Shown: positions 40,958 to 51,178, numbered from the stretch's first letter. The stretch is DNA of 51,724 bases from Candidatus Fimenecus excrementavium (GCA_018712805.1 DVGI01000020.1:1-51724); one strand, 5' to 3'. Notes: generated by a model from the sequence alone, not told the origin. Translations and numbers: made by a program.

Positions 40958-41359
40958 TTAAACTCTTCTTCTCTTGGGCGGGCGGCAGCCGTTGTGCGGG
41001 ATCGGGGTAACGTCTTTGATCATCGTTACTTCCAAACCGGCGGTCTGCAAAGCGCGGATTGCGGCTTCACGGCCTGAACCCGGGCCCTTGACGTAAACTT
41101 CAACCGTTTTCATGCCGTGCTCGATCGCGATTTTTGCAGCGGTCTCAGCGGCGGTCTGTGCGGCAAAGGGCGTGGACTTTTTGGAGCCTCTGAAGCCCAT
41201 TTCGCCGGCGGATGCCCACGAAACAGCGTTGCCCTGCACATCGGTGATGGTTACGATTGTGTTATTGAAGGTGGATTGAATATGAGCTGCACCTTTTTCA
41301 ATGTTCTTGCGTTCACGGCGACGACGGGTGGTCGCGCCTTTTTTTGTTGCGGTAGCCAT
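40958..41359 (-). CDS. rpsK: Ribosomal protein S11
   Basis: 133-residue protein of the 30S platform. [46 protein letters not shown] and the ending [18 protein letters not shown] are diagnostic. It lies 15 nt downstream of rpsM. Confidence 0.98.
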   Translation of the reverse strand: MATATKKGATTRRRRERKNIEKGAAHIQSTFNNTIVTITDVQGNAVSWASAGEMGFRGSKKSTPFAAQTAAETAAKIAIEHGMKTVEVYVKGPGSGREAAIRALQTAGLEVTMIKDVTPIPHNGCRPPKRRRV

Positions 41360-41374
41360 TTACAAATCCCTCCC

Positions 41375-41743
41375 TTATTTCTTCTTGTTCGCGATGGTCT
41401 TCTTCGGACCTTTGCGGGTACGCGCGTTGTTTTTGGAAGTCTGGCCGCGAACGGGAAGCCCTTTGCGATGGCGGGACCCACGATAGCTGCCGATTTCAAT
41501 AAGGCGCTTGATGTCAAATGCAACATCACGGCGCAAATCGCCTTCCACTTTGACATTGTGTTCGATGTATTCACGAAGTTTCGCGACATCTTCTTCGGTC
41601 AAATCCTTGACACGAGTGTCGGGATTGACACCTGTTGCGGCAATAATGTCGCTTGCCGTCTTTCTGCCGATACCGTAGATATATGTGAGGCCGATTTCGA
41701 CTCTCTTGTCTCTCGGTAAATCAACACCTGAAATACGAGCCAT
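41375..41743 (-). CDS. rpsM: Ribosomal protein S13
   Basis: 122-residue protein of the 30S head that contacts the P-site tRNA and L5. [33 protein letters not shown] and the C-terminal [20 protein letters not shown] identify it. A 113-nt gap with a 10-bp hairpin precedes it, the largest intergenic distance inside the ribosomal block. Confidence 0.98.
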   Translation of the reverse strand: MARISGVDLPRDKRVEIGLTYIYGIGRKTASDIIAATGVNPDTRVKDLTEEDVAKLREYIEHNVKVEGDLRRDVAFDIKRLIEIGSYRGSRHRKGLPVRGQTSKNNARTRKGPKKTIANKKK

Positions 41744-41812
41744 TTACAGTTGCACCTCCATTTGATGCGGTAAATTTTACCATTTGAAAATTGAGATTTT
41801 CGCAAGTGCACG

Positions 41813-41841
41813 GATCGTTGTTTAGATCTTTAACAACGATC
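41813..41841 (-). promoter_or_regulatory. Hairpin upstream of rpsM
   Basis: Perfect 10-bp inverted repeat GATCGTTGTT (41813-41822) / AACAACGATC (41832-41841) with a 9-nt loop in the rpmJ-rpsM gap. There is no U-run. A position for ribosomal-protein feedback on the alpha genes is conceivable; a weak promoter-like TAAAAT lies between it and rpsM. Confidence 0.45.
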
Positions 41842-41856
41842 GCAGCGCGGGATTGA

Positions 41857-41970
41857 TTAGCCCTGGCGCTGTTTGTGCTTCGGGTTTTCACAGATCACCA
41901 TGACTTTACCCTTGCGTTTAATAATCTTGCACTTTTCGCAAATCTTTTTGACAGAAGGTCTGACTTTCAT
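41857..41970 (-). CDS. rpmJ: Ribosomal protein L36
   Basis: 37 residues from the ATG at 41970, 7 nt after [25 protein letters not shown] and [12 protein letters not shown]. The zinc ligands Cys11, Cys14, Cys27 and a His form the zinc-containing (C+) version of L36. It follows infA by 37 nt. Confidence 0.98.
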   Translation of the reverse strand: MKVRPSVKKICEKCKIIKRKGKVMVICENPKHKQRQG

Positions 41971-42007
41971 TGGAATACCTCCTTCTTGAAATAAAGAACT
42001 TTTCTGC

Positions 42008-42226
42008 TTATTTTGAACGCCATGTAATGCGCCCGCGCGTGAGGTCATATGGCGACATTTCGACCGTCACTTTGTCGCCCGGCAGAATACGGATGAAGTT
42101 CATCCGAAGTTTGCCGGAAATATGGGCTAAAATTTGGTGTCCGTTTTCGAGCTCCACTTGGAATTGTGCGTTCGGGAGCGCCTCAACGACTGTACCTTCA
42201 ATTTCAATCATATCCTGTTTTGACAT
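42008..42226 (-). CDS. infA: Translation initiation factor IF-1
   Basis: 72-residue OB-fold protein that occupies the 30S A site at initiation. [20 protein letters not shown] at the start, [20 protein letters not shown] in the middle and [13 protein letters not shown] at the end are invariant features. The start at 42226 excludes a short non-conserved leader and follows GGAGG. Confidence 0.98.
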   Translation of the reverse strand: MSKQDMIEIEGTVVEALPNAQFQVELENGHQILAHISGKLRMNFIRILPGDKVTVEMSPYDLTRGRITWRSK

Positions 42227-42246
42227 AAACTTAAGCCTCCAGAAAT

Positions 42247-42474
42247 TCACTTTAACGCTTGTTTTATTGCCCGGTTTGACCGCATTTGCTCTGCCGTCAA
42301 GCTTTTCTTTGTCGGTGCGAGATGTTTCGGATTTTTGCGTTTGGGCCTATTCATCGGCCGTTCCTTTCCGTCACAAACCAACACGCGGTTTTTTTCTTCG
42401 CCTAAGACGCACAAGAGCCGGTCTTTGTCGCGCCCGCAAAGCGAACGCACGACCATTCCGTTTTTCCACTCCAT
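42247..42474 (-). CDS. Small KOW-domain RNA-binding protein (L14e-like)
   Basis: 75 residues from the ATG at 42474: [20 protein letters not shown] forms a KOW-type beta hairpin, then a basic tail ([17 protein letters not shown]...). Small KOW proteins at this position between map and infA occur in many Firmicutes (YbzG in Bacillus) and resemble archaeal L14e. Their role on the ribosome is not known. It lies 16 nt after map and 20 nt before infA. Confidence 0.85.
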   Translation of the reverse strand: MEWKNGMVVRSLCGRDKDRLLCVLGEEKNRVLVCDGKERPMNRPKRKNPKHLAPTKKSLTAEQMRSNRAIKQALK

Positions 42475-42490
42475 AAGGTTCCGCCTTTTC

Positions 42491-43240
42491 TTACAGCTGC
42501 GTAAGGATTTGCGGGCCGTTTGCGGTAATGGCAACGGTGTGCTCAAAATGTGCGGCGAGCTTGCCGTCTTTGGTTTTTACAGTCCAACCGTCGGGCAGTT
42601 GTCGGATTGCCTTGTCGCCCTCGGTAATCATGGGTTCAATGGCAATCACCATGCCCGGCAACAGGCGCACACCTCTTTTGGGTGTGCCGAAATTCGGTAC
42701 GCTGGGGTCTTCGTGGAGTTGGGCGCCGACGCCGTGCCCGGTGTATTCCCGGACGACGCCGTAGCCGCGTTCTTCGCAATAGCGCTGTATCGCAGAAGCG
42801 ATGTCGCCGATTCTGCCGCCCGCGACCGCCTGCTCAATGCCTTTATAAAGGCTTTCGCGGGTTGTGTCGCACAGCCGCTTCGCCGCTTCGGAAATTTTCC
42901 CCGCGGCGAAAGTAGCAGCATTGTCGCCGTTGTAGCCGTCCACTTTGGCGCCGAGGTCGATGCTGACAATATCGCCTTCGTGGATGACGCGCTTTTTACT
43001 CGGAATTCCGTGAATGACCTCGTCATTTATGGAAATGCATGCCGTGGCGGGGTAACCGTATAGATGCAGGAAGTTCGGCTCAGCGCCTTGCTTCTTGATG
43101 AAATCATATGCGATTTTGTCAATCTCATAGGTGGTGACACCCGGTTTGACTGCCTCGCCCGCCAGCTGTAATGCCTCCGCCGAAATGATGCAAGCTTTAT
43201 GAATGAGCTCGATTTCTCGGGCGGTTCTCAGCACGATCAT
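42491..43240 (-). CDS. map: Methionine aminopeptidase, type I
   Basis: 249-residue enzyme removing N-terminal Met from new proteins. Metal ligands are visible in SIDLGAKVDGYNGDNAATF (two Asp), GHGVGAQLHEDP (His), AIEPMITEGDKAI (Glu) and HFEHTVAIT (Glu). Length and order match type Ia enzymes without the zinc-finger extension. It follows adk by 2 nt. Confidence 0.97.
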   Translation of the reverse strand: MIVLRTAREIELIHKACIISAEALQLAGEAVKPGVTTYEIDKIAYDFIKKQGAEPNFLHLYGYPATACISINDEVIHGIPSKKRVIHEGDIVSIDLGAKVDGYNGDNAATFAAGKISEAAKRLCDTTRESLYKGIEQAVAGGRIGDIASAIQRYCEERGYGVVREYTGHGVGAQLHEDPSVPNFGTPKRGVRLLPGMVIAIEPMITEGDKAIRQLPDGWTVKTKDGKLAAHFEHTVAITANGPQILTQL

Positions 43241-43242
43241 GC

Positions 43243-43875
43243 TTAATCCTCCAATGCCTGGAATGTTAACGCGGTGGTGTCCGCGACTTCCTCCTGGCCT
43301 TCGACTACGCGAAGAATGCCTTTCTTCTCGTAGAAGCCCTTAAGCGGTTCGGTCTGCTCATGATAGGTCTTGAGCCGGTCGAGGACCGTTTCGGGCATAT
43401 CGTCCTTTCTCTGGACGAGTTTTTCGCCGCAGACATCGCAAATGCCTTCCTGTTTCGGCTTTTTGTAGGCGGTGTGATAGGTTGCGCCGCATTTCAGGCA
43501 AACGCGTCTGCCTGAAAGACGGGAAGCAATCTTATCATCCGGCACTTCAATGTCGATCACGCGGTCAATGCGCACACCCATATTGTCGAGCGCTTCCGCC
43601 TGCGGGATGGTTCTCGGGAAGCCGTCTAAGATAAAGCCGTTTTTGCAATCATCCGCTTTGAGTCTTTCGTTGATGATGCCGATGACGACTTCATCGGGAA
43701 CAAGCTTACCTGCGTCGATAAAGGATTTCGCTTTAAGTCCCATTTCCGTTCCGTTGGCCATGGCTTCGCGCAGCATGTTGCCGGTGGAAATCGCCGGGAT
43801 GGAAAGCTTTTCACAAATCTTTTCCGCTTGCGTGCCTTTGCCTGCGCCGGGAGCGCCGAGAAGTATCAGGTTCAT
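43243..43875 (-). CDS. adk: Adenylate kinase
   Basis: 210 residues; converts AMP and ATP to two ADP. P-loop GAPGAGKGT (7-15), AMP-binding ISTGNMLREA, FILDGFPRTIPQAE and a long lid with four zinc-binding cysteines, CLKC...CDVC, as in Gram-positive enzymes. Located between secY and map, 19 nt after secY, the usual Firmicute arrangement. Confidence 0.98.
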   Translation of the reverse strand: MNLILLGAPGAGKGTQAEKICEKLSIPAISTGNMLREAMANGTEMGLKAKSFIDAGKLVPDEVVIGIINERLKADDCKNGFILDGFPRTIPQAEALDNMGVRIDRVIDIEVPDDKIASRLSGRRVCLKCGATYHTAYKKPKQEGICDVCGEKLVQRKDDMPETVLDRLKTYHEQTEPLKGFYEKKGILRVVEGQEEVADTTALTFQALED

Positions 43876-43894
43876 AAAGTTTCCTCCTTTAAAA

Positions 43895-45229
43895 TTAGTC
43901 TAAGAAGCCTTTGTAATGCCGCATCATCATCTGGCTCTCGAGCTGTTTCACGGTTTCGAGTGCAACACCGACCATAATGATGATGGAAGTGCCGCCCAGA
44001 GTCAGGTTGACCTGTTTGTCGAAAGCGCCCGTGATCTGCGAGAACAGAATCGGGAACAGCGCGATAACCGAGATTAACAAAGCACCAAGCAGTGTAATTC
44101 TGGACAAAATCTTGGTGATGTAATCCGAAGTCGGCTTGCCGGGACGAATGCCCGGGATTGCGCCGCTGTTTCTGCGGATATTATTGGCCATTTCAATCGG
44201 ATTGTACTGAATCGCCGCATAGAAGTATGCGAAGAAGATAATCAGTACGAAATACATAATGCCGTAAGCCCAGTGGGTGGTCTGGAAGATGTTAAAGAAG
44301 CCCTGCCAGAACGCATCCCATTTGCTGTTATCAGGGTCAAGCGTCACAAACATCTGGATTGTGGGGGGCAGCGACAAAATCGAGGACGCAAAGATAACGG
44401 GGAGAACGCCGCACATATTGACCTTAATCGGAATATGGGTGCTCTGGCCGCCGTACATTTTACGGCCGACAACACGCTTTGCATACTGCACGGGGATTCT
44501 TCTTTCCGCGTTGTCCATCCAAACGATGTACGCGATCATCAGAATCATGCAGACAAACGCAATCGGAATCAGCGCGAAATACGCGCCGCCTCTGTTGATA
44601 TAGGTGTAGAGGCTGTAAAGTGTGGTGGGCATACGAGACACGATGCCGGCGAACAAGATGATGGAAATACCGTTGCCGATACCTTTATCATTGATTTGTT
44701 CACCCAACCACATTAAGAGCGCAGCACCCGCTGTGTAGCAGAGGATAATGACAAGCGCCTGGAAAACAGCAAAGAAACCGGTAAGTGCCGCACCGTCGGT
44801 GCCAGCCGTAAGATAGCCCTGCGAACGGATATAGAAATAATACGCGGTACTTTGCAAAGCCGCAAGGGCAACCGCCGTAAAACGGGTGATTGTCGAAATC
44901 TTTTTGCGGCCCTCCTCGCCTTCTTTTGCCAACCGCTCCAGCGGCGGAATGGCGACGGTGAGGAGCTGGATGATGATGGACGCGTTGATGTACGGCGTGA
45001 TCGACATTGCGAACAAAGTACCGTAGTTGAACGCATCACCGGTCATCATGCTCAGATACGTCATAAAGTTGTTGGCGTTGGGGTCGGCGATAATGCCGTT
45101 TTCAGCGATGTCCACAAACGGGACCGGAAGCGCCGCACCGATGCGGAAAATCAGAAGCACAAGCGCTGTATACAGCAGCTTTTTCCGCAGGTCAGCAATC
45201 TTCCAAGCGTTGATGATCGTCTGAAACAT
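43895..45229 (-). CDS. secY: Protein translocase subunit SecY
   Basis: 444-residue channel of the SecYEG translocon, with ten membrane helices. MFQTIINAWKIADLRKKLLY at the start, the plug-proximal IPPLERLAKEGEEGRKKI, VVGRKMYGGQSTHIPIKVNM and MANNIRRNSGAIPGIRPGKP in the cytoplasmic loops that bind the ribosome and SecA, and the C-terminal SQMMMRHYKGFLD are conserved. Its ribosome-binding site lies within the end of rplO, 1 nt apart. Confidence 0.98.
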   Translation of the reverse strand: MFQTIINAWKIADLRKKLLYTALVLLIFRIGAALPVPFVDIAENGIIADPNANNFMTYLSMMTGDAFNYGTLFAMSITPYINASIIIQLLTVAIPPLERLAKEGEEGRKKISTITRFTAVALAALQSTAYYFYIRSQGYLTAGTDGAALTGFFAVFQALVIILCYTAGAALLMWLGEQINDKGIGNGISIILFAGIVSRMPTTLYSLYTYINRGGAYFALIPIAFVCMILMIAYIVWMDNAERRIPVQYAKRVVGRKMYGGQSTHIPIKVNMCGVLPVIFASSILSLPPTIQMFVTLDPDNSKWDAFWQGFFNIFQTTHWAYGIMYFVLIIFFAYFYAAIQYNPIEMANNIRRNSGAIPGIRPGKPTSDYITKILSRITLLGALLISVIALFPILFSQITGAFDKQVNLTLGGTSIIIMVGVALETVKQLESQMMMRHYKGFLD

Positions 45230-45230
45230 T

Positions 45231-45674
45231 TCAGATCACCTCAGCCTTTCCGCCGGCCGCCTCGATCTTCTGCTTTGCCGATTCGGAATAAGCATTGACC
45301 TGAACCGTCAGCTTTTTGCTGAGTTCCCCGTTTCCTAAGATTTTAACGCCGTCAAGCGCTTTTTTGATAAGACCTTTTTCGATGAGGGCTTCTACGGTAA
45401 CCGTAGCGCCGTCGTCGAACGCTTTGTCCAGAGCGGAAACATTAACCGCCGCGATTTCCTTCGCGAAGATGTTGTTGAAACCTCTCTTGGGAACGCGTCT
45501 CTGTAAAGGCATCTGGCCGCCTTCAAAACCGGGGCGCATACCTCTGCCGGCACGGGCTTTTTGACCTTTGTGGCCTTTGCCCGCTGTTTTACCCTGACCG
45601 GAAGCGGCACCGCGGCCGATTCTTTTGACCGACTTCTTGGAGCCTTCGGCCGGTGAAAGTTCGTGCAATTTCAT
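45231..45674 (-). CDS. rplO: Ribosomal protein L15
   Basis: 147-residue late-assembly 50S protein. [20 protein letters not shown], the Gly-rich [18 protein letters not shown] and [17 protein letters not shown] define it. It ends 1 nt before secY, suggesting coupled translation, and begins 12 nt after rpmD. Confidence 0.98.
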   Translation of the reverse strand: MKLHELSPAEGSKKSVKRIGRGAASGQGKTAGKGHKGQKARAGRGMRPGFEGGQMPLQRRVPKRGFNNIFAKEIAAVNVSALDKAFDDGATVTVEALIEKGLIKKALDGVKILGNGELSKKLTVQVNAYSESAKQKIEAAGGKAEVI

Positions 45675-45686
45675 GTTCGCACCTCC

Positions 45687-45866
45687 TTAAGCTTTCGTTA
45701 CCTCGATAAGATGAGAAATCTTCTTAATCTTACCTTGTGTCTGCGGGTTGTCGGGCTGGGTCGCCTTATCCCCAATTTTCTTAAGACCAAGTGCATGGGC
45801 TGTGGCAATCTGATCTTTCTTGCTGCCGATCAGGCTCTTTTTCAGTGTTACTACTACGTTCGCCAT
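45687..45866 (-). CDS. rpmD: Ribosomal protein L30
   Basis: 59-residue 50S protein. The reading from ATG 45866 gives [20 protein letters not shown], then [20 protein letters not shown] and the ending [13 protein letters not shown] before TAA. It fits the family in length and lies between rpsE and rplO as expected. Confidence 0.97.
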   Translation of the reverse strand: MANVVVTLKKSLIGSKKDQIATAHALGLKKIGDKATQPDNPQTQGKIKKISHLIEVTKA

Positions 45867-45878
45867 TTCTGCCCCTCC

Positions 45879-46382
45879 TTAATCTAAAATCTCTTTCACG
45901 GATTTACCGCGAACGGTGGCAACCTCGTCTGCGTTACGAAGCTTCGAGAGGCCGTCGATTGTGGCGCGAACCACGTTGCACGGATTGTTGGAACGAAGGG
46001 CCTTGGAACGAATGTCCTTGATGCCGACCATTTCCACAACGGCACGGACCGGGCCGCCGGCGATAACGCCGGTACCGGGAGCGGCGGGCTTCATCAGCAC
46101 AACGCCTGCGCCGTATTTACCGATAATTTCGTGCGGGATTGTGGTTCCCTTGAGCGCAACCTGAATCAGGTTCTTTTTGGCATTTTCAATGCCTTTGCGA
46201 ATGGCGTCCGGAACTTCGCCGGATTTGCCGAGGCCGAAGCCGACAATGCCTTCGCCGTTGCCTACAACTACCAAAGCGGAGAATTTCATGATACGGCCGC
46301 CCTTAACGGTTTTGGAGACACGATTGATAGCAACCACTCTTTCTTGCAGTTCCATCGTGGATGCGTCGATTTTTAAAGCCAT
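45879..46382 (-). CDS. rpsE: Ribosomal protein S5
   Basis: 167 residues. The ATG at 46382, 9 nt after AAGGAG, is preferred to an ATG two codons earlier that is too close to it. The N-terminal double-stranded RNA-binding fold has [17 protein letters not shown] and [20 protein letters not shown]; the C domain has [21 protein letters not shown]5 is a decoding-fidelity protein of the 30S. It follows rplR by 11-17 nt. Confidence 0.98.
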   Translation of the reverse strand: MALKIDASTMELQERVVAINRVSKTVKGGRIMKFSALVVVGNGEGIVGFGLGKSGEVPDAIRKGIENAKKNLIQVALKGTTIPHEIIGKYGAGVVLMKPAAPGTGVIAGGPVRAVVEMVGIKDIRSKALRSNNPCNVVRATIDGLSKLRNADEVATVRGKSVKEILD

Positions 46383-46399
46383 TTTCATTTTCTCCTTTC

Positions 46400-46759
46400 T
46401 TAGAAGTTCAGGCCGCCCTCACGGGCACCTTCGGCGAGAGCCTGGACTCTGCCGTGATAAACATAACCGCCTCTGTCGAACACAACGTCTTTGATGTTCT
46501 TTTCAGCGGCTCTTTCAGCCAGCAGCTTGCCGACCGCGCGGGCTGCCTCTTTGTTTCCGCCGTACTCTTTGAAGTCTTTTTCGGTGGTAGATGCCGAAAC
46601 GAGCGTTACGCCCGCGACATCGTCGATCAACTGTGCATAAATATGCTGGAGTGAACGGAAAACATCAAGACGGGGGCACGCAGCGGTGCCGGAGATTTTC
46701 GCGCGGACTCTTGCGTGGCGTTTCTGTCTAGCCTTATTGCTGTCAGTCCTGTTAACCAT
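46400..46759 (-). CDS. rplR: Ribosomal protein L18
   Basis: 119-residue 5S rRNA-binding protein. [38 protein letters not shown] and the ending [20 protein letters not shown] are characteristic. It lies 15 nt after rplF. Confidence 0.98.
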   Translation of the reverse strand: MVNRTDSNKARQKRHARVRAKISGTAACPRLDVFRSLQHIYAQLIDDVAGVTLVSASTTEKDFKEYGGNKEAARAVGKLLAERAAEKNIKDVVFDRGGYVYHGRVQALAEGAREGGLNF

Positions 46760-46774
46760 TTAAATACACTCCTT

Positions 46775-47320
46775 TTACTTTCCGCCTTTACCGGCTTTAC
46801 CCTCTTTGCGGCGGATGTGCTCGTCAGCATATTTGATGCCCTTGCCTTTGTAAGGCTCCGGCGGGCGCTTTTCGCGGATTTCTGCTGCGAACTGTCCGAC
46901 TTTCTGCTTGTCGGGACCGGAAACAATGATTTTGTTCGGTGCGGGTACATCAATGGTGATGCCGTCGATTTCGGGGACGAACACCTGGTGAGAATACCCG
47001 ATATTCATAACAAGTTCCTTGCCCTGCTTGGCAACACGATAACCGACGCCGTTGACTTCGAGCTCTTTCTTAAAGCCTTCGGTAACGCCGACGACCATGT
47101 TGTGCAGGAGTGTACGGGTAAGCCCGTGCAGGGATTTGTTCAGGTTACTGTCATCGGGACGGGTCACGACGATCGCGCCGTCTTCCATAGCGACCTGCAT
47201 ATTGTTGTGTACTGTTCTGGTAAGTTCCCCTTTGGGGCCCTTCACGGTAACAGTACTGCCGTCGATTTTAACATCGACGCCTGCGGGAACAGCGATAGGC
47301 TGTCTGCCGATTCTTGACAT
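46775..47320 (-). CDS. rplF: Ribosomal protein L6
   Basis: 181-residue 50S protein near the factor-binding centre, built of two similar domains. [32 protein letters not shown] and the C-terminal [19 protein letters not shown] are diagnostic. It lies 12 nt after rpsH. Confidence 0.98.
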   Translation of the reverse strand: MSRIGRQPIAVPAGVDVKIDGSTVTVKGPKGELTRTVHNNMQVAMEDGAIVVTRPDDSNLNKSLHGLTRTLLHNMVVGVTEGFKKELEVNGVGYRVAKQGKELVMNIGYSHQVFVPEIDGITIDVPAPNKIIVSGPDKQKVGQFAAEIREKRPPEPYKGKGIKYADEHIRRKEGKAGKGGK

Positions 47321-47332
47321 ACTGAAACCTCC

Positions 47333-47731
47333 TTACCAGATATAAGCGAGAACCTCGCCGCCGACGTTGGCTTTGCGTGCTTCTCTGTCTGTCATAACGC
47401 CCTTCGATGTGGAAAGAATTGCGACGCCAAGGCCTTTCATAACCTTCGGCATATCTTCGCAGTTCGTGTAAATGCGCAGGCCGGGCTTGGAAACTCTGCG
47501 CAGACCGGTGATAACAGCCGCCTTGTTCTCGCCGTATTTCAGCGTGATTTCAATGACGCCCTGTTTCCCGTCGTCTTCAACTTTAAAGCTCTTGATATAG
47601 CCCTCATCCACAAGAATCTGAGCAATTGCTTTCTTCATGTTGGACGCGGGTACCTTCACCGTGTCATGCTTTGCGGAACTCGCGTTGCGAATTCTGGTGA
47701 GCATATCACCGATGGAATCCGAGATTTGCAT
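47333..47731 (-). CDS. rpsH: Ribosomal protein S8
   Basis: 132-residue 16S rRNA central-domain protein; in E. coli it represses the spc operon. [31 protein letters not shown] and [20 protein letters not shown] identify it. It lies 27 nt after the S14 gene. Confidence 0.98.
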   Translation of the reverse strand: MQISDSIGDMLTRIRNASSAKHDTVKVPASNMKKAIAQILVDEGYIKSFKVEDDGKQGVIEITLKYGENKAAVITGLRRVSKPGLRIYTNCEDMPKVMKGLGVAILSTSKGVMTDREARKANVGGEVLAYIW

Positions 47732-47758
47732 ACTTTTGCCTCCTTTGCAATTGCTCGC

Positions 47759-47944
47759 TTACCAGCTTGCTTTCTTTACGCCGGGGATCTGACCTTTATG
47801 CGCCAGCTCTCTGAAGCAGATACGGCAGACACCGTATTTGCGGAGATAGGCGTGCGGCCGGCCACAGATTTTGCATCTGTTGTAAGCTCTTGTAGAATAC
47901 TTCGCAGGTCTTGCCTGCTTGACTTTCATAGATGTTTTGGCCAC
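47759..47944 (-). CDS. rpsZ: Ribosomal protein S14, zinc type
   Basis: 61-residue short form of S14 with four zinc-binding cysteines ([20 protein letters not shown]), the version encoded in the spc operon of Gram-positive bacteria, in contrast to the long zinc-free form. Basic N-terminus [20 protein letters not shown]. It lies 12 nt after rplE. Confidence 0.98.
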   Translation of the reverse strand: MAKTSMKVKQARPAKYSTRAYNRCKICGRPHAYLRKYGVCRICFRELAHKGQIPGVKKASW

Positions 47945-47956
47945 TGTAATCCCTCC

Positions 47957-48499
47957 TTATCTCGCAAACGGTGCGCCCATGAGGCTCAAAAGCTCTCTGG
48001 CTTCTTCGTCCGTGTTTGCAGTTGTAACAAAGCAAATGTCCATGCCGCGGACGGCGTCAATCTTATCATACTCGATTTCCGGGAAGATCAACTGTTCCTT
48101 GATACCCATGGAATAGTTGCCTCTGCCGTCGAAGGAGTTGGGGTTGATGCCGCGGAAGTCGCGGACACGCGGAAGTGCGAGGTTGAAGAATCTGTCTAAG
48201 AATTCATACATTCTGTCACCGCGCAGCGTGACTTTGGCACCGATAACCATGCCTTCACGCAGCTTGAAGTTTGCGACGGATTTCTTCGCTCTGCAGGGGA
48301 CCGGTCTCTGGCCGGTGATTTGCATCAAATCCTTGGTGATTGCGTCAATCACTTTGGAGTTGTCGCGGGCTTCGCCGCAGGCAACGTTGATGACGATTTT
48401 GTCGAGCTTCGGGATTTGCATAACGCTCTTGTAGCTGAACTTTTTCTGCAGTGCCGGAGCGACCTGTGCAGTATATAATTCTTTCAGTCTTGCTGCCAT
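47957..48499 (-). CDS. rplE: Ribosomal protein L5
   Basis: 180-residue 5S rRNA-binding protein that contacts S13 across the subunit bridge. [60 protein letters not shown] and [17 protein letters not shown] are conserved. It follows rplX by 17 nt. Confidence 0.98.
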   Translation of the reverse strand: MAARLKELYTAQVAPALQKKFSYKSVMQIPKLDKIVINVACGEARDNSKVIDAITKDLMQITGQRPVPCRAKKSVANFKLREGMVIGAKVTLRGDRMYEFLDRFFNLALPRVRDFRGINPNSFDGRGNYSMGIKEQLIFPEIEYDKIDAVRGMDICFVTTANTDEEARELLSLMGAPFAR

Positions 48500-48516
48500 G
48501 TTGTTATGTCCCTCCC

Positions 48517-48837
48517 TTATTCAAACTGGGCGCCGCATTTTTTGCAGACGCGCATCTTTTTGTTGTCTTTGCCGACAGCGTGGCCGACGCGGGTGGGCTT
48601 ATTGCACTTCGGGCAGACAAGCTGAACTTTATCTGCATACAAAGCGCTTTCCGCCTTCACAAGGCCGCCTGCTTCGCCCATTTTACGGGGCTTTACGTGC
48701 TTGGTGACAACATTTACGCCTTCGACGATGACCTTGCCCTCAGCGGGAGCGACCTGCATGACTTTGCCCTGCTTGCCGCGGTTTTTACCGTTCAGAACAA
48801 CGACGGTATCGCCGGTTTTCACGTGAACTTTATTCAT
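48517..48837 (-). CDS. rplX: Ribosomal protein L24
   Basis: 106-residue 50S assembly initiator with an N-terminal KOW motif ([21 protein letters not shown]) and a C-terminal zinc-ribbon pair, [12 protein letters not shown] and CKKCG, as in Gram-positive L24. It follows rplN by 15 nt. Confidence 0.97.
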   Translation of the reverse strand: MNKVHVKTGDTVVVLNGKNRGKQGKVMQVAPAEGKVIVEGVNVVTKHVKPRKMGEAGGLVKAESALYADKVQLVCPKCNKPTRVGHAVGKDNKKMRVCKKCGAQFE

Positions 48838-48852
48838 CTTACTGCACCTCCA

Positions 48853-49221
48853 TTAAAGCACTTCGGGAGCAAGAGAAAGAATCTTCATGTAATCTTTATC
48901 ACGAAGCTCTCTTGCAACCGGCCCAAAGATACGGGTGCCTCTGGGGTTTTTATCTTCTTTAATCAATACGGCTGCGTTTTCGTCGAAACGGATATAAGTA
49001 CCGTCATCTCTGCGAACGCCGCTCGCCGTTCTGACGACGACTGCCTTTACAACATCGCCCTTTTTGACAACGCCGCCGGGTGCTGCCTTTTTGACCGAAG
49101 CTACAATGACATCGCCGATATTTGCATACCTTCTGCCGGAACCGCCGAGAACGCGAATGCACATAATTTCCTTCGCGCCGGTGTTGTCGGCTACTTTGAG
49201 GTAAGTCTGTTGCTGTATCAC
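48853..49221 (-). CDS. rplN: Ribosomal protein L14
   Basis: 122-residue 50S protein at the subunit interface and the binding partner of Rsf[41 protein letters not shown] and [20 protein letters not shown] are invariant family segments. It lies 21 nt after rpsQ. Confidence 0.98.
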   Translation of the reverse strand: MIQQQTYLKVADNTGAKEIMCIRVLGGSGRRYANIGDVIVASVKKAAPGGVVKKGDVVKAVVVRTASGVRRDDGTYIRFDENAAVLIKEDKNPRGTRIFGPVARELRDKDYMKILSLAPEVL

Positions 49222-49242
49222 AGTGAATAGCCTCCTTAGAAA

Positions 49243-49500
49243 TTATTTCGCTTTCTCGATAATCTCGGCTACGCGCCATCTCTTATCCTTAGAAAGAGGG
49301 CGGGTTTCCATAATGAGAACCTTGTCGCCTACGCCACATTCGTTCTTTTCATCATGGGCTTTGATTTTAACGGTACGGTTAACAATCTTTTTGTAAAGCG
49401 GATGCTGAACTCTGTCTTTGATGGAAACAACGACAGTCTTGTCCATTTTGTCGCTTGTTACAAGACCGACCTGTGTTTTTCTGAGATTTCTTTCACTCAT
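49243..49500 (-). CDS. rpsQ: Ribosomal protein S17
   Basis: 85-residue 30S assembly protein. [39 protein letters not shown] and the ending [20 protein letters not shown] fit the family. It lies 21 nt after rpmC. Confidence 0.98.
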   Translation of the reverse strand: MSERNLRKTQVGLVTSDKMDKTVVVSIKDRVQHPLYKKIVNRTVKIKAHDEKNECGVGDKVLIMETRPLSKDKRWRVAEIIEKAK

Positions 49501-49521
49501 GGTTTATGACCCTCCCTTTCC

Positions 49522-49725
49522 TTAGGATTGTGCGCCGTGGAGTTCGATATCGCGCATCACGGTTTTGACTCTGGCGATATCTTTTTTGACGGCGCTGATC
49601 CGCATCGGATTGTCGAGCTGGTTGATGGCCTGCTGGAAGCGCAGTTTGAAAAGCTCATCTTTCAACTCAAGGAGCTTAGCATCCAGCTCCGAGGGAGAGA
49701 GTTTCTTGATCTCACTTGCTTTCAT
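49522..49725 (-). CDS. rpmC: Ribosomal protein L29
   Basis: 67-residue two-helix 50S protein near the tunnel exit. [20 protein letters not shown] and [20 protein letters not shown] are diagnostic. The start overlaps the rplP stop (ATGA), so it is coupled to it. Confidence 0.98.
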   Translation of the reverse strand: MKASEIKKLSPSELDAKLLELKDELFKLRFQQAINQLDNPMRISAVKKDIARVKTVMRDIELHGAQS

Positions 49726-50156
49726 TGTTGCTCACCATCCTCTTCCTGCTGTGCTTTGGAAACGAATTTGCATTTGACCGGGAGCTTGTTGGCGGCAAGA
49801 CGCATAGCCTCGCGCGCGGTTTCTTCCGGAACGCCTGCAATTTCAAACATAACTCTGCCGGGTTTGACAACGGCCACCCAGTATTCGGGCGAACCTTTAC
49901 CGGAACCCATTCGGGTTTCAGCCGGTTTTTCGGTAATCGGCTTATCCGGGAAAATCTTAATCCAAACCTGACCGCCACGCTTGATGTAACGCGTCATAGC
50001 GATACGGGCGGCTTCGATTTGGTTGGACGTAATCCAAGCGGGTTCAAGAGACACAAGACCGTAATCACCGTAAGTGACCTTTGTACCTCTGGAAGCCTTA
50101 CCGGTCAGACGACCTCTGTGGACTCTGCGGTATTTCACTCTCTTAGGCAGTAACAT
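49722..50156 (-). CDS. rplP: Ribosomal protein L16
   Basis: 144 residues from the ATG at 50156, which shares its first base with the rpsC stop (TAATG). [20 protein letters not shown], the [19 protein letters not shown] segment, [20 protein letters not shown] and [19 protein letters not shown] are typical. L16 organises the A-site tRNA region of the 50S. A longer reading upstream would lie in rpsC and is rejected. Confidence 0.98.
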   Translation of the reverse strand: MLLPKRVKYRRVHRGRLTGKASRGTKVTYGDYGLVSLEPAWITSNQIEAARIAMTRYIKRGGQVWIKIFPDKPITEKPAETRMGSGKGSPEYWVAVVKPGRVMFEIAGVPEETAREAMRLAANKLPVKCKFVSKAQQEEDGEQQ

Positions 50157-50827
50157 TATTTTGTGCCTCCTTCCTTCTGAGGCTTGCGGTTGTCGTGAAG
50201 AACTTCGCCTTTGTAGATCCAAACCTTAACGCCGATACGGCCGTAAGTGGTCTTTGCTTCCGCAAAGCCGTAGTCGATATCTGCGCGGATGGTCTGCAGC
50301 GGAATGGTGCCTTCATGGTAATGCTCGGAACGCGCGATTTCTGCGCCGCCCAAGCGCCCGCTTACCTGTGTTTTGATGCCCTTTGCACCGAGTCTCATGG
50401 TTCTGCTGATGCTCTGTTTGAGCGCGCGGCGGAAGGAAATTCTTCTTTCCAACTGCGAAGCAATGTTTTCAGCAACGAGCTGTGCGTTTAAGTCGGGCTG
50501 TTTGATTTCAATGATGTTGATATAAACATCTTTTTCGCCGCCGAGCATTTTCTTGCAGGTCGCTTTGAGTTTTTCAATCTCAGAACCGCCCTTGCCGATT
50601 ACCATGCCCGGTTTAGCGCAGTGGATGTTGATGCGGACGCGTTTTGCGTCTCTTTCGATTTCTACCTTCGGAACACCAGCCGGAGCGAGAGTTTCCAGGA
50701 GATAGTTACGGAGCTTGTTGTCGGAGACGAGTGTGTCACCGAAGTCCTTTTTGTCGGCGTACCAACGAGACTCCCAGTCTTTAATGACACCGATACGAAG
50801 ACCGGTGGGATTTACTTTTTGTCCCAT
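50156..50827 (-). CDS. rpsC: Ribosomal protein S3
   Basis: 223-residue 30S-head protein at the mRNA entry channel. [20 protein letters not shown], the KH-domain GXXG segment in [17 protein letters not shown] and the C-terminal [20 protein letters not shown] are conserved. It lies 18 nt after rplV. Confidence 0.98.
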   Translation of the reverse strand: MGQKVNPTGLRIGVIKDWESRWYADKKDFGDTLVSDNKLRNYLLETLAPAGVPKVEIERDAKRVRINIHCAKPGMVIGKGGSEIEKLKATCKKMLGGEKDVYINIIEIKQPDLNAQLVAENIASQLERRISFRRALKQSISRTMRLGAKGIKTQVSGRLGGAEIARSEHYHEGTIPLQTIRADIDYGFAEAKTTYGRIGVKVWIYKGEVLHDNRKPQKEGGTK

Positions 50828-50845
50828 AATTTTACCTCCTCCCGC

Positions 50846-51178
50846 TTATTCTGCTTCTTTGAGCACAAGCGTGATGTGCGAAGTCTTTTTGTTGATTCTG
50901 TAAGCACGGCCCTGCGCTCTCGGACGGATGCGCTTTAAGGTCGGGCCCTGGTCGACGCGGCACTCGGCGACATAAAGTCTCGAAGTGTCCATGTCTTTGT
51001 ATTCAGCGTTTGCCATTGCGGATTTCAACAGCTTTCCAAGCGGTTCACACGCAGCCTTCGGTGTGTACTTAAGGATTGCCATCGCCTCATCGCAAGGCTT
51101 GTTTCTGATGAGATCCAGCACGATTTGCACTTTACGGGGCGCAATGCGTACGTGGGTCACTTTTGCAGTTGCTTCCAT
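50846..51178 (-). CDS. rplV: Ribosomal protein L22
   Basis: 110-residue tunnel-lining 50S protein, whose loop contributes to macrolide binding. [20 protein letters not shown], the loop around [20 protein letters not shown] and the ending [14 protein letters not shown] fit the family. It lies 22 nt after rpsS. Confidence 0.98.
   Translation of the reverse strand: MEATAKVTHVRIAPRKVQIVLDLIRNKPCDEAMAILKYTPKAACEPLGKLLKSAMANAEYKDMDTSRLYVAECRVDQGPTLKRIRPRAQGRAYRINKKTSHITLVLKEAE

Noticed and set aside
40270-41010. Plus-strand open frame opposite rpsD
   Set aside because: Fully antisense to a conserved ribosomal protein gene and without start signals.
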